NCBI GenBank assembly: GCA_012520405.1
Contig: JAAYOJ010000107.1
Location: 1 to 64,000, forward strand
DNA: 64,000 bases
Direction of reading: 5' to 3'
Source: Peptococcaceae bacterium
Lineage (GTDB): Bacteria > Bacillota > Desulfitobacteriia > Desulfitobacteriales > Syntrophobotulaceae
Each line of letters starts with the position of its first letter. Position 1 is the first letter of the stretch. A program made the position numbers and the translations under genes. The notes beneath the pieces are model-generated. The model was not told the origin of the DNA, ran no database searches, and was given only the letters and a program-made list of their open reading frames with translations. Shown one piece after another: positions 1 through 7,842 of this stretch.

Positions 1-227
1 AGCAGCGAAGCTGCGGAGCAAGTCCCTTCTTCCGCACCAAATACATAACATTCATCAAAAGAAGGACTTGAACGGCCGTTAAGAAAATGCGACCTATGGG
101 AGCATTTTTAGGCCCGGCGTGATAGCAGCGAAGCTGCGGAGCAAGTCCCTTCTTCCGCACCAAATACATAACATTCATCAAAAGAAGGACTTGAACGGCC
201 GTTAAGAAAATGCGACTTATGGGAGCA
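1..227. repeat. Two copies of a 123-bp-period structured tandem repeat
   Basis: Bases 1-104 recur at 124-227 with one visible substitution (c94 versus t217). The first copy runs at the window edge, so more copies may lie upstream. Each unit holds several self-complementary parts: GCAGC-GAA-GCTGC (2-14), a 12-bp arm pair with one bulged base (19-31 with 59-70), the palindrome AACGGCCGTT (71-80) and, in copy 1, AAAATGC paired with GCATTTT (84-90 with 102-108). No reading frame is open across it. I do not recognise the family. It could be a repeated small RNA, a BIME-like element or a mobile element end. Confidence 0.8.
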
Positions 228-313
228 CCAACGTTTACAGCGATATTAAAAGGGCATCTGCTAAGGTAGAGAGAATGTTCAATGCCCAACAAATGCCTAA
301 CATAAAAATTTTT

Positions 314-340
314 GAGCCATGTTCTTGCATGGCTCTTTTT
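314..340 (+). terminator. Rho-independent terminator
   Basis: GAGCCATG (314-321) pairs with CATGGCTC (328-335) and is followed by five T. The orientation fits a plus-strand transcript coming from the repeat region. On the minus strand the stem is followed by A5T5, so it may also stop the regulator operon that converges from the right. Confidence 0.75.
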
Positions 341-398
341 AATTTATGTCTGTTTTTGTCTTCTTTCTTCATCCATTTCATAAATAATCACCACCTGA

Positions 399-806
399 CT
401 AGGGCGATTCCATTAGGTCGGCAATTGTGATGCTGTCAAGGTAATTATTCACAAGCCCATCAAGTTTTCTCCACATGGGCAGTGTCCGGCAATTGGCAGT
501 TCGCGGACAATTGTCGGCCCCTTGGTCCAGGCAGGCTACCGGCGCAAGATCTCCTTCCGTCAAACGTAGAATACTTCCGACGGTATATTGTTCCGGGGGT
601 TTGGTTAAGCGATACCCGCCACCCTTTCCCCGCCGGCCGGTCAAAACCTTATTTCGTACCAAGACCTTCAGGATACTCTCCAAATATTTTTCCGAAATTT
701 TCTGCCGCGTTGCGATTACTTTGAGCGGAATAAAGTCATCCGCCTGATGTTCAGCCAGGTCAACTAAGACACGCAGCGCATAACGCCCCTTCGTTGAAAT
801 TCTCAT
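399..806 (-). CDS. Rrf2-family transcriptional regulator (IscR/CymR-like)
   Basis: 135 aa, the usual Rrf2 length. The N-terminus MRISTKGRYALRVL and the winged-helix segment with GRRGKGGGYRL (about 57-67) are typical of the family. Cys92, Cys100 and Cys106 lie where IscR ligates a [2Fe-2S] cluster (Cys92/98/104 in E. coli), so cluster sensing is possible. It is the last gene of a three-gene operon with two sulfur amino acid enzymes, 35 bp after the C-S lyase, with a GGAGG site before the ATG. CymR-like control of cysteine metabolism, with autoregulation, is inferred from this context. Whether it senses Fe-S clusters or cysteine/O-acetylserine cannot be decided from sequence alone. Confidence 0.9.
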   Translation of the reverse strand: MRISTKGRYALRVLVDLAEHQADDFIPLKVIATRQKISEKYLESILKVLVRNKVLTGRRGKGGGYRLTKPPEQYTVGSILRLTEGDLAPVACLDQGADNCPRTANCRTLPMWRKLDGLVNNYLDSITIADLMESP

Positions 807-841
807 ATATTTTCCTCCGTAAATCTATGTGCAGTCAAGCA

Positions 842-1999
842 TCAGGAAAAGGCCTTGGCCAGCCTTTCCAGAGCTTTTTGCAGCGTTAATTTTGGGCAGG
901 CAATGTTGATTCGCTGAAAGCCTTCACCTTCGCTACCAAACGTCGTGCCGCTGCTTAGCCATAGTTTGGCATCCTCGATTATTCGTTTGTCGAGTTCCTT
1001 TTGACTCAGCCCATATTTTGAGAAGTCCAGCCACAGGAGGTAGGTGCCCTGGGGGTCCACCAGGCGGACCTTCGGCAGCCTCTCTGCCAAAAATATTCGG
1101 GTGAGGCGTATATTTTCGGCAAGATATTCCTTGAGCTGCTCCAGCCATATCCCGCCGTGGCTATAAGCGCTTTGACAGGCCACAAGTCCCAAAGTGTTCA
1201 GCTGATTGTAGCCGCCTTTGGCGATTTCTTCTTTTAGGGCGTGGCGTAAAGTCTTGTTGGGGACGATAATGTTGGACACTTGGAGACCCGCCAGATTAAA
1301 GGTTTTGCTGGGTGCGGTAGCGATGACAGCATTTTCGTCAATGAGCCCGAAAGTGGTATGTTTGTGTCCCGGATAGACAAAGTCACAATGAATTTCATCG
1401 GACAGTACCAGCACCTTATATTTCTTGCAGATGGCGTGCAGCGTGTCCAATTCCCGGCGTGTCCAGACCCGCCCCACAGGATTGTGGGGACTGCACAGAA
1501 TAAAGAGCTTTACGTTTTCACTCTTGATTTTATGTTCAAAATCCTCAAAATCCATGCTGTAAGCACCACTCTCATAGCGCAGTGGATTGGTTACCAGCTT
1601 GCGGCCGTTGTCGCAAATCACCGTGTAAAACGGATAATAGACCGGCGTCTGAATCAGCACGCTGTCTCCCGGCTTTGTGAAGGCGCGAACCGCAGCGGCC
1701 AGGGCAAACACAATGCCGGGCGTCTTGACCACATCCCTGGCCGTAAAGGTGTATCCAAAGCGCGCTGCAAACCAGCTCGTCAGGGCCTCGTAATAGGCAT
1801 CCTTTACTTCGGAATATCCGAAAATGCCGTGGGACACAGCCTTTTGCATAGCGGCCAGCACCTCGGGCGGGGCGGGAAAGTCCATGTCCGCCACCCAAAG
1901 GGGAAGAACATCCTCCGGCAGGCCCCGTTCCCGGGTAAAATCGTATTTGAGGGAATTGGTGTTCCGGCGGTCAATGACCGTATCAAAATCGTACTTCAT
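842..1999 (-). CDS. patB: MalY/PatB-type aminotransferase, cystathionine beta-lyase
   Basis: 385 aa, fold-type I PLP enzyme of the MalY/PatB family, which removes H2S, ammonia and pyruvate from cysteine or cleaves cystathionine to homocysteine. Visible landmarks are the N-terminal DRRNTNSLKYD, WVADMDF (about 35-41), PHNPVGR (171-177), DEIH (201-204) and the PLP lysine in APSKTFNLAG (Lys232). Its ATG overlaps the stop of the upstream cystathionine enzyme (ATGA), so the two are translationally coupled. Together they could run transsulfuration toward homocysteine or recycle cysteine sulfur. Confidence 0.9.
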   Translation of the reverse strand: MKYDFDTVIDRRNTNSLKYDFTRERGLPEDVLPLWVADMDFPAPPEVLAAMQKAVSHGIFGYSEVKDAYYEALTSWFAARFGYTFTARDVVKTPGIVFALAAAVRAFTKPGDSVLIQTPVYYPFYTVICDNGRKLVTNPLRYESGAYSMDFEDFEHKIKSENVKLFILCSPHNPVGRVWTRRELDTLHAICKKYKVLVLSDEIHCDFVYPGHKHTTFGLIDENAVIATAPSKTFNLAGLQVSNIIVPNKTLRHALKEEIAKGGYNQLNTLGLVACQSAYSHGGIWLEQLKEYLAENIRLTRIFLAERLPKVRLVDPQGTYLLWLDFSKYGLSQKELDKRIIEDAKLWLSSGTTFGSEGEGFQRINIACPKLTLQKALERLAKAFS

Positions 2000-3132
2000 C
2001 TAATTGCCTCCTCCAGATCGGCTATTAAATCTTCCGCCGCTTCAATACCCACCGACAGACGCAGCAGTCGATCGGTGATGCCTAGGGCCGTGCGGGTCTC
2101 CTCCGGCACATCGGCGTGGGTTTGCAGGATCGGATAAGTGATCAGCGACTCCACGCCCCCCAAGCTTTCAGCATAAAAAATCGTGCGCATACCACTGAGA
2201 ATGCGCCGGGCGGTTTCGGCGCTGTCCACCGTGAAGGAAATCATGCCGCCAAAGCCGCTGGCCTGCCTGCAGGATATTTCATAGTCCGGGTGTGAGGGCA
2301 GGCCTACGTAATGCACAGTGGACACCCACTCTCGCCTGCTCAGCCATTCAGCGATTTTCAAGGCGCTTTCCTGGATGCGTTGCATTCGTAGAGCCAGTGT
2401 TTTGATGCCGCGCTCGATCAGAAAGCAATCAAAGGGAGCAAGGCACGCCCCGATGGTTTTATAGAGAAAGCGCAGCTTTTCACTAAGCTCTTGGCTGTTT
2501 ATTACCAGAAAACCTGCCAGTGTGTCGTTGTGGCCGCCCAGGTATTTCGTGCCGCTGTGCAAAACCACATCGGCCCCCAGCTCCAGCGGCCGCTGGAAGC
2601 AGGGCGTCAGAAAGGTGTTGTCCACAATTAGCAGGATGCCTCGGTCTTTTGTGATTTTGGATACCGCTGCGATATCTGTAACCTGCATCATCGGATTGCT
2701 GGGCGTTTCCACGAAAATGGCTTTGGTTGACGAGCAGATACTGTGCTTCAGGCTATGTATATCGCCTGTGTGCAAATAGTCCACCGTAATGCCGTTTTTC
2801 TTCGCCACGTAATTTAGCAGCCGGACTGAACCGCCGTACAAGTCACCTGAGGCAATCAGGTGATCTCCGGGGGAAAAGAGCTCGATGAGGGTACTCATAG
2901 CCGCCATTCCGGATGAAAAGGCCATGGCGTCCAGACCGCTTTCCAGCGTGGCGACAGTCTTTTCCAGAACCTGACGGGTGGGGTTTTGCAAGCGTGAATA
3001 GTCGAAACCCGTGCTTTGCTCCAGGCCCGGATGGAAAAAGGTCGCCGACTGATAAATTGGGGTGGCGATGGCCCCTGTGGTGTTGTGGACATCTCTTGCG
3101 CCGTGGACGCAAAGGGTGTCAATATTTTTCAT
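1996..3132 (-). CDS. Cys/Met metabolism PLP enzyme (cystathionine gamma-synthase/lyase family)
   Basis: 378 aa member of the trans-sulfuration PLP family. It shows YSRLQNPT (45-52), SSGMAA (73-78), VDNTFLTP (about 170-177) and the PLP lysine in HSGTKYLGGHND (Lys196). Motifs do not separate cystathionine gamma-synthase (metB) from gamma-lyase or O-acetylhomoserine sulfhydrylase, so no symbol is given. It is the first gene of the operon with patB and the Rrf2 regulator and divergent from cysK, which places it in methionine/cysteine interconversion. An AAGGAG ribosome site precedes the ATG at 3132. Confidence 0.9.
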   Translation of the reverse strand: MKNIDTLCVHGARDVHNTTGAIATPIYQSATFFHPGLEQSTGFDYSRLQNPTRQVLEKTVATLESGLDAMAFSSGMAAMSTLIELFSPGDHLIASGDLYGGSVRLLNYVAKKNGITVDYLHTGDIHSLKHSICSSTKAIFVETPSNPMMQVTDIAAVSKITKDRGILLIVDNTFLTPCFQRPLELGADVVLHSGTKYLGGHNDTLAGFLVINSQELSEKLRFLYKTIGACLAPFDCFLIERGIKTLALRMQRIQESALKIAEWLSRREWVSTVHYVGLPSHPDYEISCRQASGFGGMISFTVDSAETARRILSGMRTIFYAESLGGVESLITYPILQTHADVPEETRTALGITDRLLRLSVGIEAAEDLIADLEEAIR

Positions 3133-3164
3133 AGCAGCGCTCCTTAAAGGGTTTTACATTTAAA

Positions 3165-3183
3165 TAATTATTGGTTATAATTA
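3165..3183. promoter_or_regulatory. Perfect inverted repeat, candidate Rrf2 operator
   Basis: TAATTAT (3165-3171) and ATAATTA (3177-3183) form a perfect 7-bp palindrome around TGGTT. It sits 33 bp upstream of the operon's first start codon, where a promoter would lie. Rrf2 regulators bind AT-rich dyads of about this size, and the operon encodes one. Assignment to that regulator is inference. Confidence 0.45.
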
Positions 3184-3322
3184 ACCTACTATCCCTATAT
3201 GTTTATGTGCATTATATGGCCGGTGGGGCCGAATGTCAATAAGGGGCCGGCAGCATAACTAAGTCAATTTTCGTTCAAAAAAGGCACACTTCTCAAAGCG
3301 TGGAATGAAAGGTTATTATATT

Positions 3323-3344
3323 TACATACTAAGCTACATACTAA
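3323..3344. promoter_or_regulatory. 12-bp-spaced direct repeat upstream of cysK
   Basis: TACATACTAA occurs at 3323-3332 and again at 3335-3344, just upstream of a weak promoter-like TTGAAT/TAATAT pair (3351-3377). Such phased direct repeats often bind regulators. No protein can be assigned. Confidence 0.3.
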
Positions 3345-3419
3345 AAATATTTGAATTGGTGACATTGTAGATAATATCCTTGCATCCGGAATATAATGCA
3401 TGTATTAAGGAGGTACAAC

Positions 3420-4352
3420 ATGGCAAAGGTTTATAAAAGTCTCACCGATCTGATTGGAAAAACCCCGCTGTTAGAGCTTGGAAACTATGCAAAAAAGCAG
3501 GGCCTTGGTGCCACCATAATTGGCAAGCTGGAATATTTCAACCCTGCAGGAAGCGTGAAGGACAGAGTCGCGCTGGCCATGATTGAGGATGCTGAAGCAA
3601 AGGGTCTGCTTTCCCCTGAGTCTGTCATTATTGAGCCGACCAGTGGCAATACCGGCATTGGCCTGGCGTCGGTTGCTACCGCACGGGGATATCGGGTCAT
3701 ACTTACCATGCCGGAGACAATGAGTATTGAACGCAGAAATTTACTGAAAGCCTACGGTGCGGAGCTTGTGCTGACAGAAGGTGCCAAGGGCATGACCGGA
3801 GCGATAGCTAAGGCGGAAGAGCTGGCCAAAGAAATTCCTAAGGCCTTTATCCCCGGTCAGTTCGATAACCCGGCAAATCCCGAGATTCACCGGAAAACAA
3901 CAGGTCCTGAGATTTGGGGGGACACTGACGGAAAGATTGATTTTCTTGTTTCCGCTATCGGTACCGGCGGCACGATTACGGGTACCGGCGAATACTTGAA
4001 ATCTAAAAACCCCAACATAAAAGTGGTCGGTGTGGAGCCGGAAGCTTCCCCTGTGCTCTCCGGCGGTGTCGCAGGTCCCCATATGATTCAGGGAATCGGG
4101 GCCGGTTTTGTCCCCAAGGTTTTGAACACGACGGTCTATGATGAAATCATACCTGTGAAAAACGAGGATGCCTTTGCCGCCGGCAGGGAGCTTTCCAAAA
4201 CAGAAGGGTTACTGGTGGGTATTTCCTCCGGAGCGGCTGTTTGGGCAGCCACTGAGTTAGCCAAGCGACCCGAGAATGCCGGAAAGCTGATAATCGTAAT
4301 TCTGCCCGACACCGGTGAACGCTATCTCTCCACCCCGCTATTTTCCGAATAA
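3420..4352 (+). CDS. cysK: Cysteine synthase A (O-acetylserine sulfhydrylase)
   Basis: 310 aa from the ATG at 3420, which has AAGGAGG at 3407-3413. An upstream in-frame ATG at 3396 would put that Shine-Dalgarno inside the gene, so it is rejected. CysK joins sulfide to O-acetylserine to make cysteine. It shows the PLP lysine in NPAGSVKDR (Lys47), the TSGNTG substrate loop (74-79), the [10 protein letters not shown] phosphate-binding loop and the GISSGAA segment. Length is normal for CysK. It is transcribed divergently from the transsulfuration/Rrf2 operon, which suggests shared sulfur control. Confidence 0.93.
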   Translation: MAKVYKSLTDLIGKTPLLELGNYAKKQGLGATIIGKLEYFNPAGSVKDRVALAMIEDAEAKGLLSPESVIIEPTSGNTGIGLASVATARGYRVILTMPETMSIERRNLLKAYGAELVLTEGAKGMTGAIAKAEELAKEIPKAFIPGQFDNPANPEIHRKTTGPEIWGDTDGKIDFLVSAIGTGGTITGTGEYLKSKNPNIKVVGVEPEASPVLSGGVAGPHMIQGIGAGFVPKVLNTTVYDEIIPVKNEDAFAAGRELSKTEGLLVGISSGAAVWAATELAKRPENAGKLIIVILPDTGERYLSTPLFSE

Positions 4353-4376
4353 CAATCATAATTCGACAAAATAGCG
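4336..4376 (+). terminator. Hairpin overlapping the cysK stop
   Basis: CGCTATTTT (4336-4344) pairs with AAAATAGCG (4368-4376), and CGAAT pairs with ATTCG inside. No T-run follows directly, so it may be a 3'-end stabilising hairpin rather than an intrinsic terminator. Confidence 0.35.
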
Positions 4377-4418
4377 CAACAAACGCAGAGTCAGGTGCTT
4401 TTTGTTTCTTCAAAGTAC

Positions 4419-4448
4419 TTGACAAAAGCTTTATGTAAATTTTACAAT
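4419..4448 (+). promoter_or_regulatory. Sigma-A type promoter of the aldehyde oxidoreductase operon
   Basis: TTGACA (4419-4424), an 18-bp spacer, then TACAAT (4443-4448). Transcription would begin near 4455, leaving a leader of about 320 nt before the first gene. Confidence 0.7.
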
Positions 4449-4499
4449 ACAGTTAAGGCATAATTATGAAATAATAAAAGAAATATATCACAAACGAGT

Positions 4500-4610
4500 G
4501 GTGGACGAGCCTCTCTTCAAATCCAAAAATATTTGGCCTTTTTATGTCATGACGGTGATTTTAGATTAGGCCATTTAGTTTCTGGGTTAGAGGAGAGTTT
4601 TTCCTTTTTT
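4500..4610 (+). ncRNA. Structured 5' leader with intrinsic terminator (riboswitch/attenuator candidate)
   Basis: CTCTCTTC (4511-4518) pairs with GAGGAGAG (4590-4597) and, after one A-A mismatch, AATCC (4520-4524) pairs with GGGTT (4584-4588). TTTTTCCTTTTTT follows immediately. Nested inside, TGGCCT (4534-4539) pairs with AGGCCA (4568-4573), and the palindrome GTCATGAC lies in the apical part. A terminator this elaborate inside a leader suggests conditional readthrough into the molybdoenzyme operon. It does not match the Moco, purine, fluoride or THF riboswitch signatures as I recall them. Confidence 0.5.
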
Positions 4611-4650
4611 ACCAACTTTTAGAGGATTTTTTACTTTTATTTTTATTTAA

Positions 4651-4731
4651 GCCAAATATTGGCTTTGCAGAAGTGGTATCTTTTAATACTAATTATTTAA
4701 TATTAATTATTTAGTATTAATTATTTTATTT
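4651..4731. repeat. Short hairpin followed by a 14-bp AT-rich tandem repeat
   Basis: AAGCCAA-ATA-TTGGCTT forms a 7-bp hairpin near 4650. It is followed by TAATTATTTAATAT (4690-4703), TAATTATTTAGTAT (4704-4717) and a decayed third copy to 4731. This lies in the leader between the terminator-like structure and the first start codon. Function unknown. Confidence 0.55.
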
Positions 4732-4775
4732 TAATTAACTGGTATCCTTATAATTTATGGAAAGGGTGAAACACA

Positions 4776-7613
4776 TTGAAAAAACTATCCAGAATTATTC
4801 TAACGATCAATGGTGTTCAGCGGCCTGTGGTCTGCGAACCGGACAAGGACAACCTTGCGGTCGTGATTCGCAGGATGGGCCTGACGGGCACCAAGATCGG
4901 CTGCGGTACGGGCGTTTGCGGCGCTTGCTCCGTAATTCTAAACGGTGAGGTGGTCCGTGCCTGTACGAAGAAGATTAGGAATGTTCCTGAATTCAGTGAG
5001 ATTACGACGATTGACGGTATTGGTACTCCTCAACATCTCCATCCTCTGCAGCAAGCTTTTATTACTTATGGCGGGGTCCAGTGTGGCTTTTGTTCACCAG
5101 GCTTTATAGTATCGGCCTACGCTTTGCTGAATCAAAACACTAATCCTACCCGGGAAGAGGTTAGAGAATGGTTCAGAAAACATAGAAATATCTGTCGCTG
5201 CACCGGATATAAACCGATTGTTGATGCCGTAATGGCTGCAGCTAAGGTAATGCGCGGCGAAGCGACCGTAGAAGATATTACTTACGATTTTGCAGGCGAG
5301 AAAGATATTTACGGCTCCAAACATCCAAGACCTTCTGCTTTGGCTAAAGTTTGCGGCTTGGCCGATTATGGTGATGATATCAAACTCAAGATGCCCGAAG
5401 GAACAGCTCATCTGGTTCCTGTTTTATCGGAAGTTCACCATGCTAATATTATTAGCATTGATATTTCTGAAGCGGAAAAAATGCCTGGTGTATATAAGGT
5501 AATGACCGCTAAAGACGTTAAAGGTACGAATAACTTGTTTGTTCCGCCTTTTGTTCCACGCCATAAAGGAAAAGGGGTAACGGACTGGCCGGTTATTGTG
5601 GATAAAAAGATCAATAGGCGCGGGGAAGTAGTCGCTCTGGTTGCTGCTGATACAGAAGAGCATGCTCGCGAAGCTGCTAAAAAAGTTAAGCAGAACTTAG
5701 AAGTGCTCCCGGCTTATATGACTCTGCCTGAAGCGGCTATGCCTAACGCTATCCAGCTTCACGAGGGCACACCTAACCTGTATATGGAACAGCCTGTCTT
5801 TAAAGGAGAAGATCCTGCGGAACTTATTGACAATGCTCCTATTAAAGTAGAAGGAAGTTTCCATTCCCAGCATGAACCACATCTTCCCATTGAACCTGAA
5901 GTCATTCAAGGGTATATTGGTGCTGATGGTATGTATACCCTGCAGAGTAAATCCCAGGCTATTGGAGAGAACAGAGACGACATTGCCGGAGCCTGTGGTA
6001 TTCCCAAAGAAAAAATCCGCATTATTTTGAATGCTGTCGGCGGTTCTTTCGGTTACTCTGTCAGCCCCAATACCAGTGCCTTGGTTATGACTGCTGTACA
6101 GAATCTGGAAATGCCTTGCACCATGACCTTAAAATACGATGAATTTAACCATACTACCGGTAAACGTTCCGCAACCTTTACCAATGGCCGGATTGCCTGT
6201 GACAAGGACGGCAAGATTATTGCAGCGGAATACGATCTTGGTCTCGACCACGGCGCTTACGCTGTGATGGGCGGCAAGATTTTCAATAACTTAGTTTCTG
6301 TCGGTTTCCACGGATACAATATCCCTAATTTCAAAGCTCTGGCTCGCGGCGGCTCCTCTAACCAGGCCTTCAATGCTGCTTATCGTGGTTTCGGTGCTCC
6401 GCAAGTTTATACTGCTACAGAGGCTTTAATTGATATGTTGGCGGAAAAAGCGGGAATGGATCCTTGGGAATTCCGTTATAAGAACGCGGCTCGACCTGGA
6501 GACCTTACCATTAATAGCCGTCCTTACCATGATTATGTCTATCCCAAATTGTTAGAAACAATTAAACCCTACTATGATGATTATAAAGCGAAAGCCGAAG
6601 CCGGTAAGAAAGAAGGACGTAATCTCGGTGTCGGTATTAGCATGGGTGGATTCATTATTACCCTCGGCTTTGTGGATTGTGCCGAAGTTGCCCTTGAACT
6701 CAATCCAGACGGAACTTTTACTCATTACTGCACCTGGCAGGATGTAGGCCAAGGCGGCGATATCGGTGCCCTCACTCATGCCGTGAAAGCACTGGAACCT
6801 CTTGGTGTCAAAGCGGATCAGGTTCGTCTTGTCATGAACGACAGTAAAACCTGTCCGGATACCGGTGTAGCTGCTGCCAGCCGTTCCCACTACAGCGGTG
6901 GTAATGCTACCATCGATGCTGCTAATAAGCTTATGGATGCTATGCGCAAACCTGACGGCACCTACCGCACCTATGATGAAATGGTCAAGGAAGGCATCCC
7001 GACTAAATATGTTGGCCACTTCGACCAGTTTAACATCGGATTGTCCAAGGGCCTTGATCCCAATACCGGAGAAGGTGAAAAGAACCCGACTTATATGTAT
7101 TGCGTTAATACTTGCCTGGTTGAAGTTGATGTCAACACCGGCAAGACCCAGGTCTTAAGCTATACTTGTGTGGCTGACGTCGGTATTATCGGCAACAGAC
7201 TGGCTGTTGAAGGCCAAGCCTATGGCGGCTTGTCTCACAGCATCGGTTTTGCTTTAAGTGAAGATTACCAGGCCTTAGATAAACATGGCAATATGGTGGG
7301 TTGTGGTATCCCGACCATTGACATGATCCCGGATGAAATGAATGTTATTCTCTTAGAGGATAATCCGCGTGAAACCGGACCTCATGGTTCCTGCGGCTGC
7401 TCCGAGTGCTTCCAGTCTTCCGGTCACATGGCCGTGATCAATGCTATCAATGACGCTTGCGGTGTTCGCATTTACGCTTTGCCGGCAACCCCGGACAAAG
7501 TTAAAGCGGCCTTAGAAGCCAAACAACGCGGTGAAGACCTTACTCCTCCGAAGTATTATCTTGGAACAGACTTCGAGGAAGAAATGGAAATGATTAAGAA
7601 CAATCCTATCTAA
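4776..7613 (+). CDS. Molybdenum-dependent aldehyde oxidoreductase (Mop/xanthine oxidase family)
   Basis: 945 aa, single-chain molybdenum hydroxylase without a FAD domain, like Desulfovibrio gigas Mop (907 aa), which oxidises aldehydes to carboxylic acids. Domain order: plant-type [2Fe-2S] (Cys43, 48, 51, 63), helical [2Fe-2S] (Cys103, 106, 140, 142), then two molybdopterin-binding domains with GGSFGY (422-427), YRGFGAPQ (536-543), QDVGQGGD (655-662) and the catalytic glutamate in GCSECFQSS (Glu877, aligned with Mop Glu869). The segment GSCGCSEC before the glutamate is unusually cysteine-rich compared with GASGVGEL of Mop. No in-frame TGA is present, so it is not a selenoprotein. It is the first gene of the operon. 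Substrate unknown; aldehyde oxidation is inferred from Mop similarity. Confidence 0.92.
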   Translation: MKKLSRIILTINGVQRPVVCEPDKDNLAVVIRRMGLTGTKIGCGTGVCGACSVILNGEVVRACTKKIRNVPEFSEITTIDGIGTPQHLHPLQQAFITYGGVQCGFCSPGFIVSAYALLNQNTNPTREEVREWFRKHRNICRCTGYKPIVDAVMAAAKVMRGEATVEDITYDFAGEKDIYGSKHPRPSALAKVCGLADYGDDIKLKMPEGTAHLVPVLSEVHHANIISIDISEAEKMPGVYKVMTAKDVKGTNNLFVPPFVPRHKGKGVTDWPVIVDKKINRRGEVVALVAADTEEHAREAAKKVKQNLEVLPAYMTLPEAAMPNAIQLHEGTPNLYMEQPVFKGEDPAELIDNAPIKVEGSFHSQHEPHLPIEPEVIQGYIGADGMYTLQSKSQAIGENRDDIAGACGIPKEKIRIILNAVGGSFGYSVSPNTSALVMTAVQNLEMPCTMTLKYDEFNHTTGKRSATFTNGRIACDKDGKIIAAEYDLGLDHGAYAVMGGKIFNNLVSVGFHGYNIPNFKALARGGSSNQAFNAAYRGFGAPQVYTATEALIDMLAEKAGMDPWEFRYKNAARPGDLTINSRPYHDYVYPKLLETIKPYYDDYKAKAEAGKKEGRNLGVGISMGGFIITLGFVDCAEVALELNPDGTFTHYCTWQDVGQGGDIGALTHAVKALEPLGVKADQVRLVMNDSKTCPDTGVAAASRSHYSGGNATIDAANKLMDAMRKPDGTYRTYDEMVKEGIPTKYVGHFDQFNIGLSKGLDPNTGEGEKNPTYMYCVNTCLVEVDVNTGKTQVLSYTCVADVGIIGNRLAVEGQAYGGLSHSIGFALSEDYQALDKHGNMVGCGIPTIDMIPDEMNVILLEDNPRETGPHGSCGCSECFQSSGHMAVINAINDACGVRIYALPATPDKVKAALEAKQRGEDLTPPKYYLGTDFEEEMEMIKNNPI

Positions 7614-7703
7614 ACCGGTACGGACCGGCTATAAGTCAGGATAAAACTAGTAGGAAGAATCTTTAGGAAAAAGCTTTTAGAGTAAGATTGTCAAGGAGAC
7701 AGA

Positions 7704-7782
7704 CCAGGAGTTAGGATCTCAATGAGCCTGACTCCTGGCTCCTGACTCCTGGCTCGGCTCCCGATTCCCGACTCCTGGCTTC
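7704..7782. repeat. Intercistronic hairpin and GACTCCTGGCT repeats
   Basis: CCAGGAGT (7704-7711) pairs with ACTCCTGG (7731-7738), with further internal AGG/CCT and CTC/GAG pairing. GACTCCTGGCT-type units recur at 7729-7740, 7743-7754 and 7769-7780 with degenerate copies between. The element lies in the only long gap of the operon (7614-7842). It may modulate mRNA stability or be a dispersed low-complexity repeat. Confidence 0.65.
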
Positions 7783-7842
7783 TTTGCTTATTATAAGGAA
7801 TAGTTGATATTCTGAATTTTTCCAGGAAAGGAATGATGCTAT

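Noticed and set aside
1-227. CRISPR array
   Set aside because: The period is 123 bp with almost the whole unit conserved. There are no short repeats separated by variable spacers, and no cas genes.
231-345. Short frame after the second repeat copy encoding NVYSDIKRASAKVERMF
   Set aside because: It looks like the tail of a gene but has no start, no recognisable family and runs through a terminator. Not enough to call a pseudogene.
1280-2137. Long plus-strand open frame (285 codons) opposite patB and metB
   Set aside because: It is antisense to two well-supported PLP enzymes and has no recognisable domain or ribosome site.
4500-4610. Moco riboswitch assignment for the operon leader
   Set aside because: Position and gene context fit, but the helices and conserved segments I recall for the Moco RNA are not present, so it is left as an unassigned leader.
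4776-7613. Selenium-dependent xanthine dehydrogenase
   Set aside because: The sequence follows Mop aldehyde oxidoreductase more closely, and no yqeB, yqeC or selD genes are nearby.
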